A stretch of DNA of 64,000 bases from Mugil cephalus (taxonomy: Eukaryota; Chordata; Actinopteri; Mugiliformes; Mugilidae), in the NCBI RefSeq assembly GCF_022458985.1, contig NC_061790.1, positions 13,620,397 through 13,684,396 of the forward strand. The letters run 5' to 3'. Below, in pieces: positions 51,618-64,000 of this stretch. A program made the position numbers and the translations under genes. The first letter of the stretch is position 1, and each line of letters begins with the position of its first letter. The notes under the pieces are model-generated. The model ran no database searches and was not told where the DNA came from. It saw nothing but the letters and a program-made list of their open reading frames with translations.

Positions 51618-52170
51618 TCTCTACCAGCTCTCATCACGCTCGCACACAGGCACGCTCGTTATGTTAGAGGTTGCTTTGAGTTGCATCACCTCTTTAAAAT
51701 AATCATCTGTTTTAATGAGCAGTTTTGGCAGCGGCGCACGGTACACCTCCACGCAAATGTGATAAGAAACCAAAAATGTCCGCAAAATTACACAACCCTC
51801 GAATTCAAAGAGCAATTTACAAGATTTAGCAAAGAACTGAGGGGTTTCTCGTGAAAGACTCCTGCTGGGAGCGATGTTATTCAGAAGTTTGTACAGGCAT
51901 TAAACCGTGAGGAACATGGATCTTTTTTTGCTTTCATAAATTTATTTCATGGTATCTCAGTGACACGCTGCGTTTTAAAGTCTTTCAGAGCAGGAGGAAA
52001 GAGAAAACCACAAGCTCTGCTGAAACTCTATAAAGATATATTACACTTTTCTAATATCGTAATTAGCTTCTGACTTTCTCACTTCAACGCATCCATCTTA
52101 CATGGAGAGAATCCAAAACATATATGACCTGATTTGACGAGGATTTAGAGTGCAACATAACAGCTGCATA

Positions 52171-52331
52171 CACTGACCAGCCACAACATTAAAACCACTG
52201 ACAGGAAAAGTGAATAACATTAACCACCTTGTGACAATACAATGTTCTACTGGGAAACTTTCGGACCGAGCATTCGTGTGGATGTTAGACATTTAGCACC
52301 CACCCGCTTGATGCAGCCTGACACTGGTACA
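52171..52331 (+). mobile_element. Internally deleted Tc1-like element fragment
   Basis: After a TA (52,169-52,170) the sequence starts CACTGACCAGCCACAACATT and continues aaaaccactgacagg, the terminal repeat and subterminal wording of a widespread fish Tc1 family. At about 52,243 it jumps straight to an internal transposase region (tctactgggaaacttt, gcattcgtgtggatgtta, that is FYWETFGPSIRVDV-like). This is an internal deletion product. No right terminal repeat was found. Confidence 0.75.
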
Positions 52332-53860
52332 CACACAAAAACAGTTTAAAAACAACTCGACAAACATGAAACATGAAAAACGTTTTTTTCCTGATCCACA
52401 GAGGCACCTCCCCCCAACGCTCAAGTCAAAATTAGAATGTGAGCGATAGAAGGAGGAATGCCAAAAAGGTGTCCAAGAGCTTTTTAACCAGCGCCTTCAA
52501 ACGGGGGATCTGTGGCCGTGTTCTGTATGTGTGTGCTGGATGATGTAGCACAGATGATGGAGGTAGCGTTTCGAAATGCATCCGAATTCTCAGCGGAGGG
52601 ATTTGTAGGTTTTGATCCCAGCTAATTAATGTGAATCCCTCAATGGGAGTAATGGTATCTGTGACTAGTTTGAAGGGGACTTTTGTGTGTGTGTGTGTTT
52701 CCGTGCCTTTCTCCGCGTGTGCATGAAAGTGTGGTGTGTACTCGTATACGCACGAGGAGAACGTGAAGGCTTCTGAGTTGGTGATTGTGTGTTAATCAAA
52801 GCCTCTGAAATCTTAACTCTCTGCGGACTCGGCTCTCTGCTCTCGAGGTAGCAGTCAGTGTTCGCGCTATTGTTCCATCAATCCACCCGTTAACTACAAA
52901 CACTGGGAAACTTTAATTAAGCCGGGGCCACAGACGATTAATTAACTTTAAGACTTTCACCTCTTTTTTTCCCCTTCCTTCTACACATTTCACTAAGTCA
53001 CCGAGCCACAGAAAGTGTTAATTTAGCCACATAATTTACAAATCCAATTAAAGCCAATATTAAGGCATCACAATCTGCTGCCGTTCTTTAGTCTTATAAG
53101 ACTATTCTCTTTTGCGGCTCATCTGGCGGTGGATGCCAGCACACGTAAGCCGAGCAGAATGTATTAAACGGGGGTTAGGAGTTGTAATAAGTTTGATTAT
53201 TTTATGGAGTTTATTATGCTGTGTTATCCTGTTAGGGAGGTGATGTTGTGGCAGTGGATTGGTAATCCAGACTGTCTTGTGTCTCGCCAAGCGGTCTCCT
53301 GCTCTGCCACCATGGATGCCGTCGTCACGCGTCACAGCCTGAGAGGGTGGGGAGGCCCGGCCTGGGTGTGGGTTTGATGGGAATGTGTCGGAGGAGGGAA
53401 TTTGTTCATCACACAGAGCTCACCTCATTTGTCAAACTTTGTATTTGAGACAGTCATGAGATACCTGCTGAGGATGCTACTCGACTTCATCGAACCCCTC
53501 TGGGTTTTTACACATGAACTGTATGGTGTGTATTTTTCATACACAATTTAGGTCACACTGCTCTTGTTTTTTTTTGTTTTTTTTTACTTGGGGGACATGC
53601 TTTGTATGGTCAAAATCGTATAGGTATATGCATGGTACTACACAGCTAAATTGTAAAAACAAATTGCCAGTCATATGTATGTAGCTATATATCCTATACC
53701 GATCCTGTCCTATCAAGATGACCACCAAAGCTTCTAAAGCCCTGCCCACCTGCTCTCAGTTTTAAACTGTCCAAAGCCCCCCCCCATGTATTAATTATTC
53801 ATCTCAAAGTTTTATCTTTTAAACTTTGTTCAAAGAAGACACACAACCACGCAGCAACTT
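52332..53860. other. Gene-free stretch
   Basis: No gene or recognised repeat was found. The block at 52,790-53,100 (ttaattaagccggggccaca, gacgattaattaactttaag) has homeodomain-type TAATTA cores and looks like possible conserved noncoding DNA, which cannot be checked here. Confidence 0.4.
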
Positions 53861-53865
53861 CCCCT

Positions 53866-54034
53866 TTGTTGTCACCCGTAAGGGGGCGTGGCTTTTTCGG
53901 TGGCGTAGGTTTACCGTCTTCTTCGCAGTTGCTCGAGTTCAACTCATTGGCTCCACGCCCTCCTCCTCCCTGTGAACGTGCACGTTGGTGGAGCAATTAT
54001 AATTATTCATTTATACACCATGGCCGAGTCACAG
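53866..54034 (+). promoter_or_regulatory. Candidate promoter with a short first coding exon (MAESQ...)
   Basis: Inverted GC/KLF-type boxes (ggggcgtggc near 53,883 and ccacgccctcc near 53,954) and an inverted CCAAT (attggct, about 53,946) precede a tatacacc stretch. The ATG at 54,020 has a strong Kozak context (ACCATGG). It opens Met-Ala-Glu-Ser-Gln and meets a consensus-like donor CAG|GTACAG at 54,035. This is what the 5' end of a gene with a very long first intron looks like. No downstream exon was found in the remaining 10 kb, so the call is tentative. Confidence 0.3.
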
Positions 54035-54035
54035 G

Positions 54036-57000
54036 TACAGTACTTTTCTTTTTATCGTGAACAAATTGAATTTATGAATCAGCTACTGACTAGCAATGGG
54101 ACGTGAACGCGCACGATTTATGTGGAGTAAACATACCGTAAAATGGCCTGAACTTAGTAATGATTTTTATAAAGCCCTTAAACACAGCCAAGAGGAGACA
54201 CAAAAATCAATTGTTCTTTCATAAGACTTGAATTACAATATGCTAACATGCTATTATCGAATTTGGACAATACAAATATAAATATAAATTAAATGAATAA
54301 AATACGTAACCTGCCTTTAATCTTGCCAAAGGATGATACTGCTGTAATTCCTTTTTTTCCCATAAGGCCTCAAAAAAGGGGTTGTGTTCACAAAACAAGG
54401 CTATGTGCCTTTGCTGGCACAAGTTGAATCTACAAGTTGTTTTCAGAATTGGTGGAGGTGGATATAAGTCAGCATAAATTGTATTTTAGTTGTATAGAAT
54501 TGTCTTTGTAACTTTTAATTATGTCTATGCATTTCCTATGTTAAAGTACTCAGTTGTTAGCTTGCTAAACTGTTAGCCTCAACTGTTAGCTCACAGCTTT
54601 CTAAACACGACTGTTCTCATAACTGTGCTGCTTTTCAGTGTAACCTAATTCGGGAAGGTTTTTACACACCACCTGTTGGGTGTTCAGCTGTGACATCATC
54701 AAACTGAGGACGTCCAGGAGCCACTGAGGCTCGAACGGCTGACTTTAACGCTTTCTTTGTATCCATAACTTCCCTTTCTGCAGCCATTAGGTCCCAGTTT
54801 TGAAGGTCAGTTTGTTTTCAGTCACATACAACACTGTGTAAAATCTTTTTCTTTTTCACGTTTAAGACAAGTAACTTTTTAAATGAAAGCACAGAGCGTA
54901 AGTATCTTTTGGTTTCAGCTCCAGCTCAAGTGCACCTGCAGCAGCATCCTCTCCCTGCTGCTAAATGAATGTAGGCCAAACATTTCTCCTCAAAGTTTCT
55001 CCTCTTCCTCCCCGACGCTGCGCTCGTGCTGCGTGACCAATAACAGCCCCGAGGAGGCCTCTCCGTAATTCCCTGCAAATGACAACTAATGAAGATGCTA
55101 TTTCCTCTTTGTGTCTTTGAGCGGTGGAGCGGGGCTGTCGGTCGATAACAGGCGTGCGTCGTTCTCCTCCGCTCTCTCCGCTATCTGCTCGTGGCTGGAA
55201 AATGAAGCGTTCTGTGGCGTTTCTCTCTTTTTCCTCTCCTCAGCACCTTCAGCGGTCAGGGATGAGAGCTCCCCTCCTCGGCTGCAGTCGAGCACACGCT
55301 CAATTAGCGTCGCATGGTAGGTGAGAGCCGTTTTGAAAACATTTCTCATTACACCTTATCGCTGGGGCACAGGGGGGGGCGGGTTGGCGGGGTGGCGGGG
55401 GGGTCGACAAGAAGCAAATTAGACGGGTGAATGAGAGATGGAGAGCGAGGGCTGGAGACATCAAAGTGTTCTCGCTCTATTTAAATTGAGTGATCTTGTG
55501 TGAAAGATCCCCACTACATAAAGATTAACCCCATCCTCCCTCCCACACACTCAGCTAATATCACACTCCCACATACCCTTGGATTTATGTGTCAAGGGTT
55601 AATAACTATGAGGATGAGGACACCGGGAGGTTCTTGGGTTTTTTTTTTTATTTTTTCTGCAAATGCACATGTGTGTGTGAGTGTATACGTGGAGTGTGCT
55701 TGCGTTGTATGGGAGGTGTGTTCGTGTGCGTGAGTGAAGTAGGTGAAGTAGAGGCTCAGTTTCATTTTAGATTGTCAGACTGGCACGCGCAACGCCACTG
55801 AACAGACCTCCCGGCTCTCCTGTTTCCTTCCAGTTTCATCATGTCTTTTAGTTAGATGCTAATTTAGCTCCTTTTCATTACGTTATAAAACAGTTCAGGC
55901 TGTAGTATCTGCACATGTGTGGGTTTATGAGCCTCTCTTTATTTACGTGCGTTTCTGCGCGTGCAGATATTTTCTTCTACCTGTTTTTTTTTTTTTTTTT
56001 TCACCAAGTGTGTGAAAGAGTGTGTGTTCATGCTCTGTCTTTACCAAGTTGTCTTTGTACCCCGCGTGCGTGTGTGTTTCTGCTCAATCCCACCCGGTGG
56101 ATTAGTGACGTCGGCGGAGCTCACCCTCTCCCTCTGATAAGGGCGTGCGCCGCTGCCTCCCGCTCTCTGCTCCCCGTGCTCAATTTCAGATAGTGCTAAT
56201 GGAATCTGTCCCGCGTGATTGTAATGCGACCGAGACTCATTTTCCACGGGGCTTGGAGCTGTCAGCTTGGCAGGACAGGACGGCGGGTGAGGGAGGTGGG
56301 GAGGGGGGGTTTGGGAGGAGGAAGGGAGAACCGGCGAAGAGAGGGTTGAGAGAGGACGAGGAAGAGGAAGGAGAGGGTGATGAGGAGGATGCGTGATGTG
56401 TGTGTGTGCTGACATGTGTTATGGTAGGCCTCCTCCCTCTTGTCAAGAAGCTGTTGTGCAGCTTCCCACACGCTGTCCATCATAGTCCGTACCTGCGCAC
56501 ACAGACACACATTTCCAGGTAAACATCTGGAGACTTGAATGTCACTGCTGCCAAATGAGGCAACCAAATGCCAATTTAGCTTGTGACTCACTGATGAAAC
56601 TATATATTTGCCGTTGGCAAACTGTGGCGACATTGCGGAGCATGCTGAAAAGCCATGTGCATTTATTGACGAATATTCCATCACCCAGCAGTTATTGTTC
56701 TGCAGGACAGGGTGGGCCAAGTTGACCCACCTACGTTTCACCTGTGGGTAAAACAGTGGTAAACAGTTTTTTGTGTCTGCCGGAGTTGCAAGTAAATATC
56801 GCAGTGGTCAAACACTAGTGATTGTTATAATTCTGTTATAGGTCCTGGTGGCCTCTGCAAACTGAATCACAATGTTACACAGGAGCATTTTTGAATCTAT
56901 GAGAAGAGGGGTTCAAAAATGTCTGTAATTTAGAGTATTGTTTCTTTAACTCTGAGTTGCAGTCGGCTTCTATTTGCAGTCTGTTTTGAGTCGGTAACTT

Positions 57001-57490
57001 CAACACATGTGATATGTCGCGTTTTTTTAGAACTGCATGTTGAGATCACCGTGTAAAAACGTACTGATTCATGTCATGTCTCATATTAATGTTACATGCT
57101 GAGTGTATAAGAGCTTACTTACATGTTGGAGGCAAATAATTTATATTTTTGTTGCACTGTTCAAAAAATGTTATCACTAACAGTAAAAGGTAATTTTTAG
57201 TAAATTATTAATGACAAAATATGAAGAGTTTCTTATACCTAAAACTGCGAAGCCTCTCAATTTCTTATTGCAAGCCTAATCAGAACATCTAATATCAATG
57301 ATGGGTCTATAGATTTTATTTTTTCATTTTTTTTAACAGATTTTCTCCTGGACTGAGAAAAGAATTCTGGGTGAGTGATCAGATCACAAGCTTCAAAGAG
57401 GTTTAGGAGGATTACTTTGGATTGTCATTAGAATATGTGTTTTCATTGCAAAAAAAAAATATAATAATAATAGAAAAAATTGCCACCAAA
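54036..57490. other. Gene-free stretch with G-rich tracts
   Basis: No exon could be supported. A G-run cluster lies at 55,364-55,403, a purine-rich block at 56,280-56,392 and poly-T at 55,983-56,002. The region 56,090-56,275 has an even composition that could be conserved noncoding sequence. It would be intron 1 if the candidate first exon at 54,020 is real. Confidence 0.4.
55364..55403 (+). other. Potential G-quadruplex cluster
   Basis: Five or more G-runs of three to eight residues lie within 40 bases (gggg, gggggggg, ggg, gggg, ggggggg), which satisfies the usual four-run quadruplex pattern on the plus strand. Confidence 0.7.
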
Positions 57491-57496
57491 ATCATC

Positions 57497-57780
57497 CCTC
57501 CATCCATCTATCCATTAGGTGTTTGCTTAGCCTAAGGCAGCTGGCATTTGGTGAAAGGGTAGCTGGTCCAGTTCAGACAGACTAGCAGGCATTCACAGCT
57601 ATGAAACATAAATAAACCTAACATGCACATATTTGGACTAGGGGGAGCAGGTTGGAAAACCAACTTCTCCATGTTCTCCTTGTGCCAACCCATGCAGGCA
57701 CAAAGAGAACATGCAAACTATAAATAGCCTCTTTTAGTGTAAACCCCTACATTATTGCGCTGCCTGCCACCAGGACCCTT
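57497..57780 (-). repeat. Degenerate common teleost interspersed repeat
   Basis: The wording ccatccatctatccatt, acataaataaacctaacatg, atttggactagggg, gagaacatgcaaact and the end ctgccaccaggaccct, in this order, matches a very abundant fish repeat. Its intact copies contain CATCCATCCATC, CCTAACATGCATG, TTTGGACTGTGGGAGG and GAACATGCAAACTCC. This copy is shortened and mutated. The class of the family is not clear to me and the strand is arbitrary. Confidence 0.65.
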
Positions 57781-58583
57781 AAGAATAATATCACAAACAA
57801 TTCACAGTGATAATTCTTTACATTCTTAAATTCTTAAGTATAGTCAGCATTTTCTTATTCAACTTTAGCAGGTTTTTACATTGTCTCTTTGTATTACGCT
57901 GTCAGTGATTTATTTGTATATGGTAGATGCCAGTTTTTTGGGTAATCTTTTGAGGGGATATTGCTCCTTGAGCAGACACTCTTCATGTGTTTGAGCTGCA
58001 TGGGGCGAACCAGGTGAGTTTTAAGCAGCAGCCTGCAGGTGGCAGCATTTGCATGACAAACAGTTGAAGAGCATCGTTATTGGACTCTGTCCACTTCTGT
58101 CTCTGGACTTTATTCAGTCCAGTTCCATTCTCACAAATGTGTCTGTTCTTCTACTAGATTTCGTCTCTTTTATTCACCTTATCTACACAATGTTTTTTTG
58201 TTTTTTTCACATAAGTGCAAATGGAGGTTTATTCACCCTTCCCAGGTTGAAATAATTTTCTTTCATAGCAGACTAGCTGAAGCTGTTAAATACCACTTGC
58301 AATTCAAGGCATAGACTTTGTCTTTTTGCAGTTAGAGGAAGCAGCCAGGGAGTCCGTACAAGTCAGGCCTTGCAAACGTTGTGCTCATTCTCCCTCCAGA
58401 GCTCTGCTCATTCAGAGAAGCTGTGGTCCAGCAAAGGCAAGGACAGGAAATACCAATTTGGCAGAGTTACAGGGATTACAGTGAGTAGTGGGCATCTTTA
58501 ATCTGGGACAGACTGTGGCATTTGTCTGCACTTAAAACTGTCATCAGCCCTGCCCTCAGCTATTGGCCTGTCACCCTCAACCA

Positions 58584-58614
<31 letters not shown>

Positions 58615-60260
58615 GGAGCTGATTAGACTCTGTAAAATAAATAAATAAACAGCAACCTAAATCTAGCAGCCGGGGCTTTACGCAGCCAGGGCCACAATTA
58701 CTGGCAGTCTACACCAAGAGTTCACTGTCACCTCCCTCTGCAGACATTAAAAGAAGTGCCCACTGCATTTGATGGGGTATTTTGATCCTAACTGTTTCTT
58801 AAAATGTCCACAATGTGCAGTTTGCCCTTATGCAGGTAATATTAATAATATAAGAGCCTCTAATTAACTCAAATCCATTGCTATAGGAGGAAAGGGGAAG
58901 GGAGGACACGTACACTCATGGACATACGTAAACATTGTTGCACATATGCAGAAGAGCATATGCTTAATTAGCGCTGGAGTTTCCCGGGAAAAAAAACCTT
59001 CCCGGATTAAATCCTACGAGCTGAACGTTAGAGAAGTGCAGAGTTCAGCTCTTAGAGGAAAAAAAAAGGCAAATCATTATCTTCCAGAGAGGGAGAGAGA
59101 GGGAGAGGAAGAATCAGAGGTTGAAGGCGGCAGACTGTGATACCGAGGAAGAAAAGCGTCACGTTGCGAGGAAGACAGACTGATAAAAGAGCGAAGCCAT
59201 CGGCGGAGGAAGAGAGAAAGGGCCCCACAAATTGGCAAAGGAAGTCAGGGTCTCTCTGCTTTGCATTTCATTTACATGGCTGGCCGTATCGACCAATCGG
59301 ATTGGGAGCGGAGCCTGAGGCTTAGGAAGGCGAATAAAGACTCCAAATGCCTTCACTGCTCTCATCCCTCTCTCTCATAATACCCTGTCTGCCCTTCTTT
59401 TCTCCCGCTCCCTCTCTTTTCTCTCCTCACTGTCATAATACCCTTTCTCTCCCCATTCTCTTCTCTCTGGCGTGGTACTATAAGTAGACCCTGTCCGATG
59501 TGATAGTGGGATGAGGAGAGGGGAGAGGTGAGGAGGGAGAGGAGGAGGAGGTGGGGGCTGTGGAAAAGACTTTTTTTCTGCCACCCGCTAAAAGTTAAAA
59601 GCAAACACTGCACTTGTTTTTGCATTTGTGGGTTTGTGTGCACGGGCATGTGCACACGTTTAGTTTTATTTCCTTCAGATGCGCTGTCTCCCTGCTGGTT
59701 TTGCTATTTTTACTGTTTAGTTCTTCAGTGATCAACTCCCACAACATTTTTTTAGTCTGACACATGCGAGCACACACACAGATATAGGACATAATATTGG
59801 TAATTAATTAATTAGCATGCTCCATAATGAATGGGAATGATGTAATGTCTAATAGCATATTACACATTGTAGATGATCACCGATAGCTGTGATAGATGTG
59901 GCCTTTTTGATGTGCGGTCGATGGAGGATTTTCTCTGAGGAAGACACACACACACCAAGATGAAACACTTCCCCCTGAGTTCATTTGATTAAAGGCATAC
60001 AGATGCAGACACACGGCCTCGGGCTTTTCTCACAACCACTTAACACACACTCACAATGAGAGTGTCACCGTGCGCCACGTTATGGGTCTAATAGTTCACC
60101 TTCCATCCATCCACGGTGCGCCTCCATCTGTGAGTTGAAGGAAACTTATCCACCTCTGCCATAGATAATGACTGTATCCACCACATTCGTACAGAAGAAC
60201 ATAACTTATGATTTATTAATTACATGAATAGACTCTTGATTAACCGGTTAATGTATTAAG
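57781..60260. other. Gene-free stretch with simple repeats
   Basis: No gene was found. Poly-A lies at 58,582-58,604 and a pyrimidine-rich or purine-rich block at 59,360-59,560. A CTCF-like match (CCTGCAGGTGGCAGCA, about 58,032-58,047) is present. Confidence 0.45.
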
Positions 60261-60284
60261 TTAGGGGTTAGGTTAGGGTTAGGG
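60261..60284 (+). repeat. Short telomere-like repeat run
   Basis: Four imperfect TTAGGG-type units (ttaggggttaggttagggtt, then aggg). It is too short to mark a fusion site and is most likely a chance or repaired-break insertion. Confidence 0.6.
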
Positions 60285-60780
60285 ATTGTGTCATTTTACA
60301 GTTACTGTATTAAATTGAACTGGTTTTGGTTTTGGATGTGTAGTCAACATTTGAGACCCAAAGTACAAGCTTTTATTGTGTGCGATTAATTGGTTCTACA
60401 ATGGTTAGGAACTACGGACCCCATAGTTTGTTTTTGTTGTTTTATTACTGCATCATAGCTCCTCATGGTGGAGAACGTCCAGGGACCATAAATACAGCTG
60501 AGCTAATAGGAAGTATAAGTAAATATGATGCCATGCACATACATGTCAGTCGTAGTGATGGTCTTGTGGCTGACACGATTTGTTTTTTATTGTGATTTTT
60601 TGAAAGAACAGGTTGATCAAACAAGTGTTTGAATAGGTGAACGACATCTTCTTCTGTTGAATTAATTCAGATTGTTCTTCATCTTTTAAATTGATAACAG
60701 ATTTGACGATCGCAACAGCCAGAAATAGTTATAAAGAGTGCAAGATGTATTGCATGTTGATGCAAGTAATAATGTTGGAG

Positions 60781-60835
60781 TAGAATAGAATAGAAAAATA
60801 CTTTATTCATCCCTGGGGGAAATTTGAGCTTGTAC
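60781..60835 (-). mobile_element. LINE 3' tail fragment
   Basis: tagaatagaatagaaaaata followed by ctttattcatccctggggga and aatttga is the reverse complement of the (TCTA/TTCTA)n, 'ATCAATAAAG' and 'TTTCCC' end that fish Rex1/L2 LINEs carry. Compare the plus-strand tail at 3,412-3,452. Only the extreme 3' end seems to have inserted. Confidence 0.6.
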
Positions 60836-63800
60836 ACAAACACAGACATCAACATAACACACCAACAAAATCGACAAAATCAACAGTGAATGAAGACTGT
60901 ATGAACATGTATTAACATGTGAAATGTATTAACATTTTCTTCATAGAGACATTCAGTCTGAGTCTGCCTTGGACCTGAAGGCAGCTGAAAGTGGGAAAAG
61001 TAAAAAAAAAAAAAAAAGTGTCATCATCTCAGTCAGCTTCGTGGTGTCACTTGCCTCCGCGCCGAGGTTAATCTGCGGTAACACGTGTTGTCATAATAAT
61101 TCATCACCTTCATCATCCTCGTTATTCTTTTCCCTGCCCAAACACACACACACACGCACACACACACACACACTGCCCCTTCATTGCCGTTAATCACCAA
61201 TAACAATACCTTATTTGTCAGGGAGGGATGTTTACAATAGGATGCGCCTCCACCCACCCGACTGAGGCGTGTCCGTCCCTCCCCCGACACCGCAGTGTGT
61301 CAGTGTGCCACCAATTACTGAGCGCAAACTGAATGAGGTCATAACGGGATGGGGTCATTAGCAAAACAAACCCACCGACCCCCATGGGGCAAAAGGAGGG
61401 AAGACACACACACCACCACCCCCTTGGGTCCCACCACGACTTGAATTTACACGCAAACTTAAACCCGGCGGCACTTTAATAGACCACCTCATTCACCTCA
61501 CCCATATCCAACAAGTGTGCTGATGGTTCTCGTGTGGTTCTTGGCACCCGCTTACATCACCTCCCTGTACATGTCTGTGACAGGCTTGTTTTATTCATGA
61601 CACTGAGTCAGTGAATTAGAGATGACTGTTAAATTTACACGCAAGCAGCTGATTGCTGCTCTCGAGCCTCTGGGTGATGTTTGTTTCAGCGCTTGTGACA
61701 TTTTTCATTCGCTTCCCCGTTGCGTAGTTTGAAAATACACGGAATGCTGTGTTTTAAAGTTGTGGTGCTGATGTGAAGTTGATTAACGGCAGCATTCTTG
61801 AGATTTTGTTGCCTTTTTTGACTAGATTAGTAAAGGATCACTTTTTTTTATACTTCCATGAAGTGAGAGGACTTAATTTTGAATGGCTGCAGTTGCTGCG
61901 CGGCTTGAGATAGACTGCTCTTATAGAAGGAATGCCTATTTAGATTAATAGGGAACTAAACCAAAGCTCTCAACAGGTCTCCGTGTGTACAACAACCTTA
62001 AGAAGCGATTATCACTTCATAAAGAGTAGTAATGAAGCCCTCAGACAGCAGCCAAACAAGTGACTAATCATGCGTCACTGAATCCCCGCGTTCACTATTC
62101 TTCGCCGCACACTGTGTAGTAGAAATGGTCGCCATTGAGGGATCTTTAAGTGGACTGTTTGTGTTGAAACAGCACATGTCAAGTCTCTACGGTGGCGATT
62201 TCTGGTTGTATGGGTTAATGTGTATCCACCAGTTCATGGTGGTGCTGTTGTGTCTTGTGTACATGCCTGTTGCATGTCGGTTCCTCCTCACTGACGTCAC
62301 AGTGTTTTTACGGTTGAAAAGTAGGACAGCACGCGTGTTGTGGGTCACGGCAGGCGAGGCAGGCTGAACACCTCTCCTTCTCCCTCACACACACTCACAC
62401 ACACACACACAGGTTAAAACCATAACTTGGAATTAGTGATTGTTGCTGTAAGCTTTCTTCAAAAATTAAGCAAAAATACTCCGAATTCCCTCTTGCACAT
62501 AAACGCATCGTTCGGCATGCACGCTAAGGTCGTCTCCCATGCGGCGCACCGCACCCAGAGTCATTACATCCCAAACTATGGAAATATTGAAGATGCTAAA
62601 AGCGATTAGCGGTGAGGCTGTCTGGTGTGTGTGTCCTTTGTTGGCCGAGGGCATATTTGTGTTTGTGTATCTCCATTGTGACGCGTGTAATCCGCATGCT
62701 CTCTAATCCCGGAGCAGGTGGCCAGGCGTTCTGCGGCTGTGGGGGTGCAGAGGGGGCACACTCCTCCCGCTCCCCTAAACACACACTCACATGACCCGAT
62801 GCACAAAACACGCCTGACGCACGCTCTCTATATGTCGCCCCAGGGGGAGAGGAAGGAAGCGCACGGAGACTCACACCTGCGCAAGAGCACATCTAAGACT
62901 CATAAACACACAAGGACCCGACCAAACGACTTGTAACTGGAGAAAGACCTCCGCGGGGGGAGGCACGTGCCGGCGCTCCCTGACCACCTCCTCCCTGCGT
63001 GCGTCCGCGACAGGCACGCTCGCCTCCAGGAGCTCACTCGCTGCCCTTAACAGGTGGGCCGAGTTGGGGCGGGGCGGGCCAGGGAGCGGGGCATCTGTCA
63101 ACAAACTGCGCATCCATCCTCCACTACTGTACCACCTCTCCATCTGCCCACAGAGAGAGACTTCCAGGGTTTAACAGTAGCATCTCTTTAGTGTAGTGCC
63201 CCACTTTTTTTTTGCACTGTAGATGGGCGTGAATGGAGTTGTACGTGGTGTTGTATGATTTTCCAGGCTTTTCTGTGTGTCTGAGAAGCGACAGGAGGCC
63301 CCTCGACCTTTGACCTCTGTATTGTAACAGCGGTACAGGACAGATTTGGCAGTTGTGTTAAATGCATGCTAACAAGTTGTCCACTCAGGGAGTTGTCGAC
63401 ACTGATGCCACCTTATTATAAGGTCTTTATAAATTGTGTGCAGTATAGAGGGGCAGATGCGTTGTTCTGGGATATCATTAACACCGGAGACCATGACATG
63501 GAATTAAATAATGATGAAAAGGCTACTTGAACGAGTCCCTGCAGATTCTTCGAGGATAACTTCCCATAAAGAAGCAACATACAACATACCTGCAAGGCAT
63601 GCACCCAAAATAATCAACTGGTAGCTGATATAGCAACGTTATTTAGTCCACTGTGACTGACAACAGTGTCGCATGTAGGCTCGCTAAAGCCAGGACCTCA
63701 CTCTTAGCTTGTGTCCCCACTTTATATTTCATTTTTAAGGCTAACATTAGCAGCCATTGTTTTCTACAGCTAACATTTTACCAGTATTTTTTTCTTCTTC

Positions 63801-64000
63801 TACTACCTTTAAATGCTACTTGCTGGTGCTTCTTTCAGAAAGTAACAAAGGAAACAGAAAGTGGTTTTGAAAACCACACAGATGTTATATGTATTTTATT
63901 AGATTTCTCAACTGATGTTTACCCGATGACATGAGAATAGACAATCGCTGTCTATTTACGGTTATGGTCAGGCTTTGTTCACAGTTTTGATCCATCTATC
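60836..64000. other. Gene-free right edge
   Basis: No supported gene. (CA)n microsatellites lie at 61,142-61,172 and 62,388-62,412. Open frames of 60-98 codons (for example 62,596-62,892 minus) have no recognisable motif. Stretches at 61,200-61,440 and 62,500-62,740 have an even composition and could be conserved noncoding sequence. Confidence 0.45.

Overview
This window is nuclear DNA from a teleost fish, probably a percomorph. It has short introns with GT-AG borders, compact vertebrate genes, several fish-type Tc1/mariner relics, LINE 3' ends and many microsatellites. Five protein-coding genes can be rebuilt exon by exon. All are housekeeping or signalling genes. I found no operons, CRISPR arrays, rRNA or convincing tRNA genes.

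Layout: bases 1-16,200 are gene-free. They hold a diverged tandem duplication (1.2-2.7 kb), two dead LINE reverse-transcriptase fragments (2.7-3.45 kb and 6.2-7.14 kb), a tRNA-like interspersed repeat, and a broken Tc1 element joined to a piece of a second Tc1 family (14.5-15.7 kb). fkbp3 (+, 7 coding exons, 221 aa) lies at 16.2-18.6 kb. fau (-, FUBI-RPS30 fusion, 133 aa) lies at 19.9-21.55 kb, with another dead Tc1 copy between the two convergent 3' ends. prpf39 (-, 15 coding exons, 782 aa) fills 22.1-28.6 kb. arf6 (+, single coding exon, 175 aa) lies at 30.8-31.3 kb, head-to-head with prpf39. A gene-poor stretch with one possible degraded transposon follows. A Pellino E3 ligase gene that most resembles PELI3 (+, 7 coding exons, 428 aa) spans 40.8-47.8 kb. 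From about 51.6 kb to the end no gene can be proved, although 53.87-54.03 kb looks like a promoter with a short first coding exon.

The genes are not one pathway. FKBP25 is a nuclear prolyl isomerase, FAU supplies ribosomal protein S30 and a ubiquitin-like peptide, PRPF39 is a U1 snRNP splicing factor, ARF6 is a membrane-traffic GTPase, and Pellino is an innate-immune ubiquitin ligase. The gene mixture is informative: in human, FKBP3, PRPF39 and ARF6 lie on 14q21 whereas FAU and PELI3 lie on 11q13. CTCF-like motifs sit at 15.88 kb (+), 39.83 kb (-) and 51.60 kb (+), between gene blocks. No strong candidate for a wholly new biological system was seen. The less ordinary signals are the 27-bp hairpin downstream of the Pellino gene, the unexplained coding-like stretch at 37.6-38.2 kb, and the orphan promoter or first exon near 54 kb.
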